DNA of 22,019 bases from Acidimicrobium sp. UBA3029. Its GTDB lineage: Bacteria > Actinomycetota > Acidimicrobiia > Acidimicrobiales > Ilumatobacteraceae. The stretch is taken from positions 1-22,019 of the forward strand of contig DFDK01000051.1 of the NCBI GenBank assembly GCA_002367695.1, written 5' to 3'. Both the position numbers and the translations under genes were made by a program. The notes under the pieces were generated by a model. That model saw nothing but the letters and a program-made list of their open reading frames with translations. It was not told where the DNA came from and searched no databases. Numbering within the stretch: the first letter of the stretch is position 1; each line of letters begins with the position of its first letter. Positions 22,019 through 22,019 of the stretch are shown here, one piece after another.

Positions 22019-22019
22019 T

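Overview
The window looks like chromosomal DNA of a moderate-GC actinobacterium, most plausibly a planktonic Acidimicrobiia-like lineage (inference). The indicators are the fused SucB/SucA-type 2-oxoglutarate decarboxylase (Kgd), the mismatch endonuclease NucS/EndoMS, an actinobacterial-type CysQ, two luciferase-like (LLM) F420-type oxidoreductases, a geranylgeranyl-reductase-family flavoprotein, and many genes that appear to be leaderless. I see no rRNA, tRNA, CRISPR array, transposase, integrase or phage gene. Coding density is very high: the longest gene-free stretch is about 120 bp.

Layout. (1) 1-1544, minus: the N-terminal 514 residues of Kgd, running off the left edge. (2) 1664-2849: a cupredoxin lipoprotein (+) converging on a PuuD/urate-oxidase-N-type membrane protein (-), with a hairpin near their ends. 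(3) 2961-8028, plus: a tight housekeeping run of ettA, a small two-helix membrane protein, cysQ, a UbiB/ABC1-family kinase and nucS. Three of these are joined by 4-bp GTGA overlaps. (4) 8025-10251, minus: an SDR dehydrogenase followed by a class III aminotransferase. (5) 10277-13731, plus: a geranylgeranyl-reductase-like flavoprotein, a nitronate-monooxygenase-like flavoprotein and an MFS transporter. (6) 13688-17553, minus: acyl-CoA synthetase, LLM oxidoreductase and serine hydrolase, i.e. a small acyl-CoA or lipid catabolic cluster. (7) 17651-19907, plus: alpha/beta hydrolase, RecB-like Fe-S nuclease and PAP2 phosphatase, joined by ATGA overlaps. (8) 19920-21871: a 56-aa minus-strand gene, a second SDR (+) and a second LLM oxidoreductase (-). 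A possible further plus-strand gene starts at 21934 and runs into a low-complexity end.

The most consistent unnamed signal is regulatory. At least ten gene starts have a TAnnnT hexamer ending 6-9 bases before the start codon. That is what leaderless transcripts would give, and it resolves several ambiguous starts. At 10260-10269 two such hexamers overlap on opposite strands and would serve two divergent genes. At 2911-2952 an inverted repeat carries the same TAGTTT hexamer in both orientations.

Functionally, the window mixes core metabolism and maintenance (Kgd, EttA, CysQ, UbiB-like kinase, NucS) with a redox and acyl-CoA rich accessory set. I do not see a clear undescribed defence or mobile system. 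The best leads are the cytochrome-less PuuD-like protein beside a cupredoxin, the small uncharacterised proteins, and the promoter architecture.
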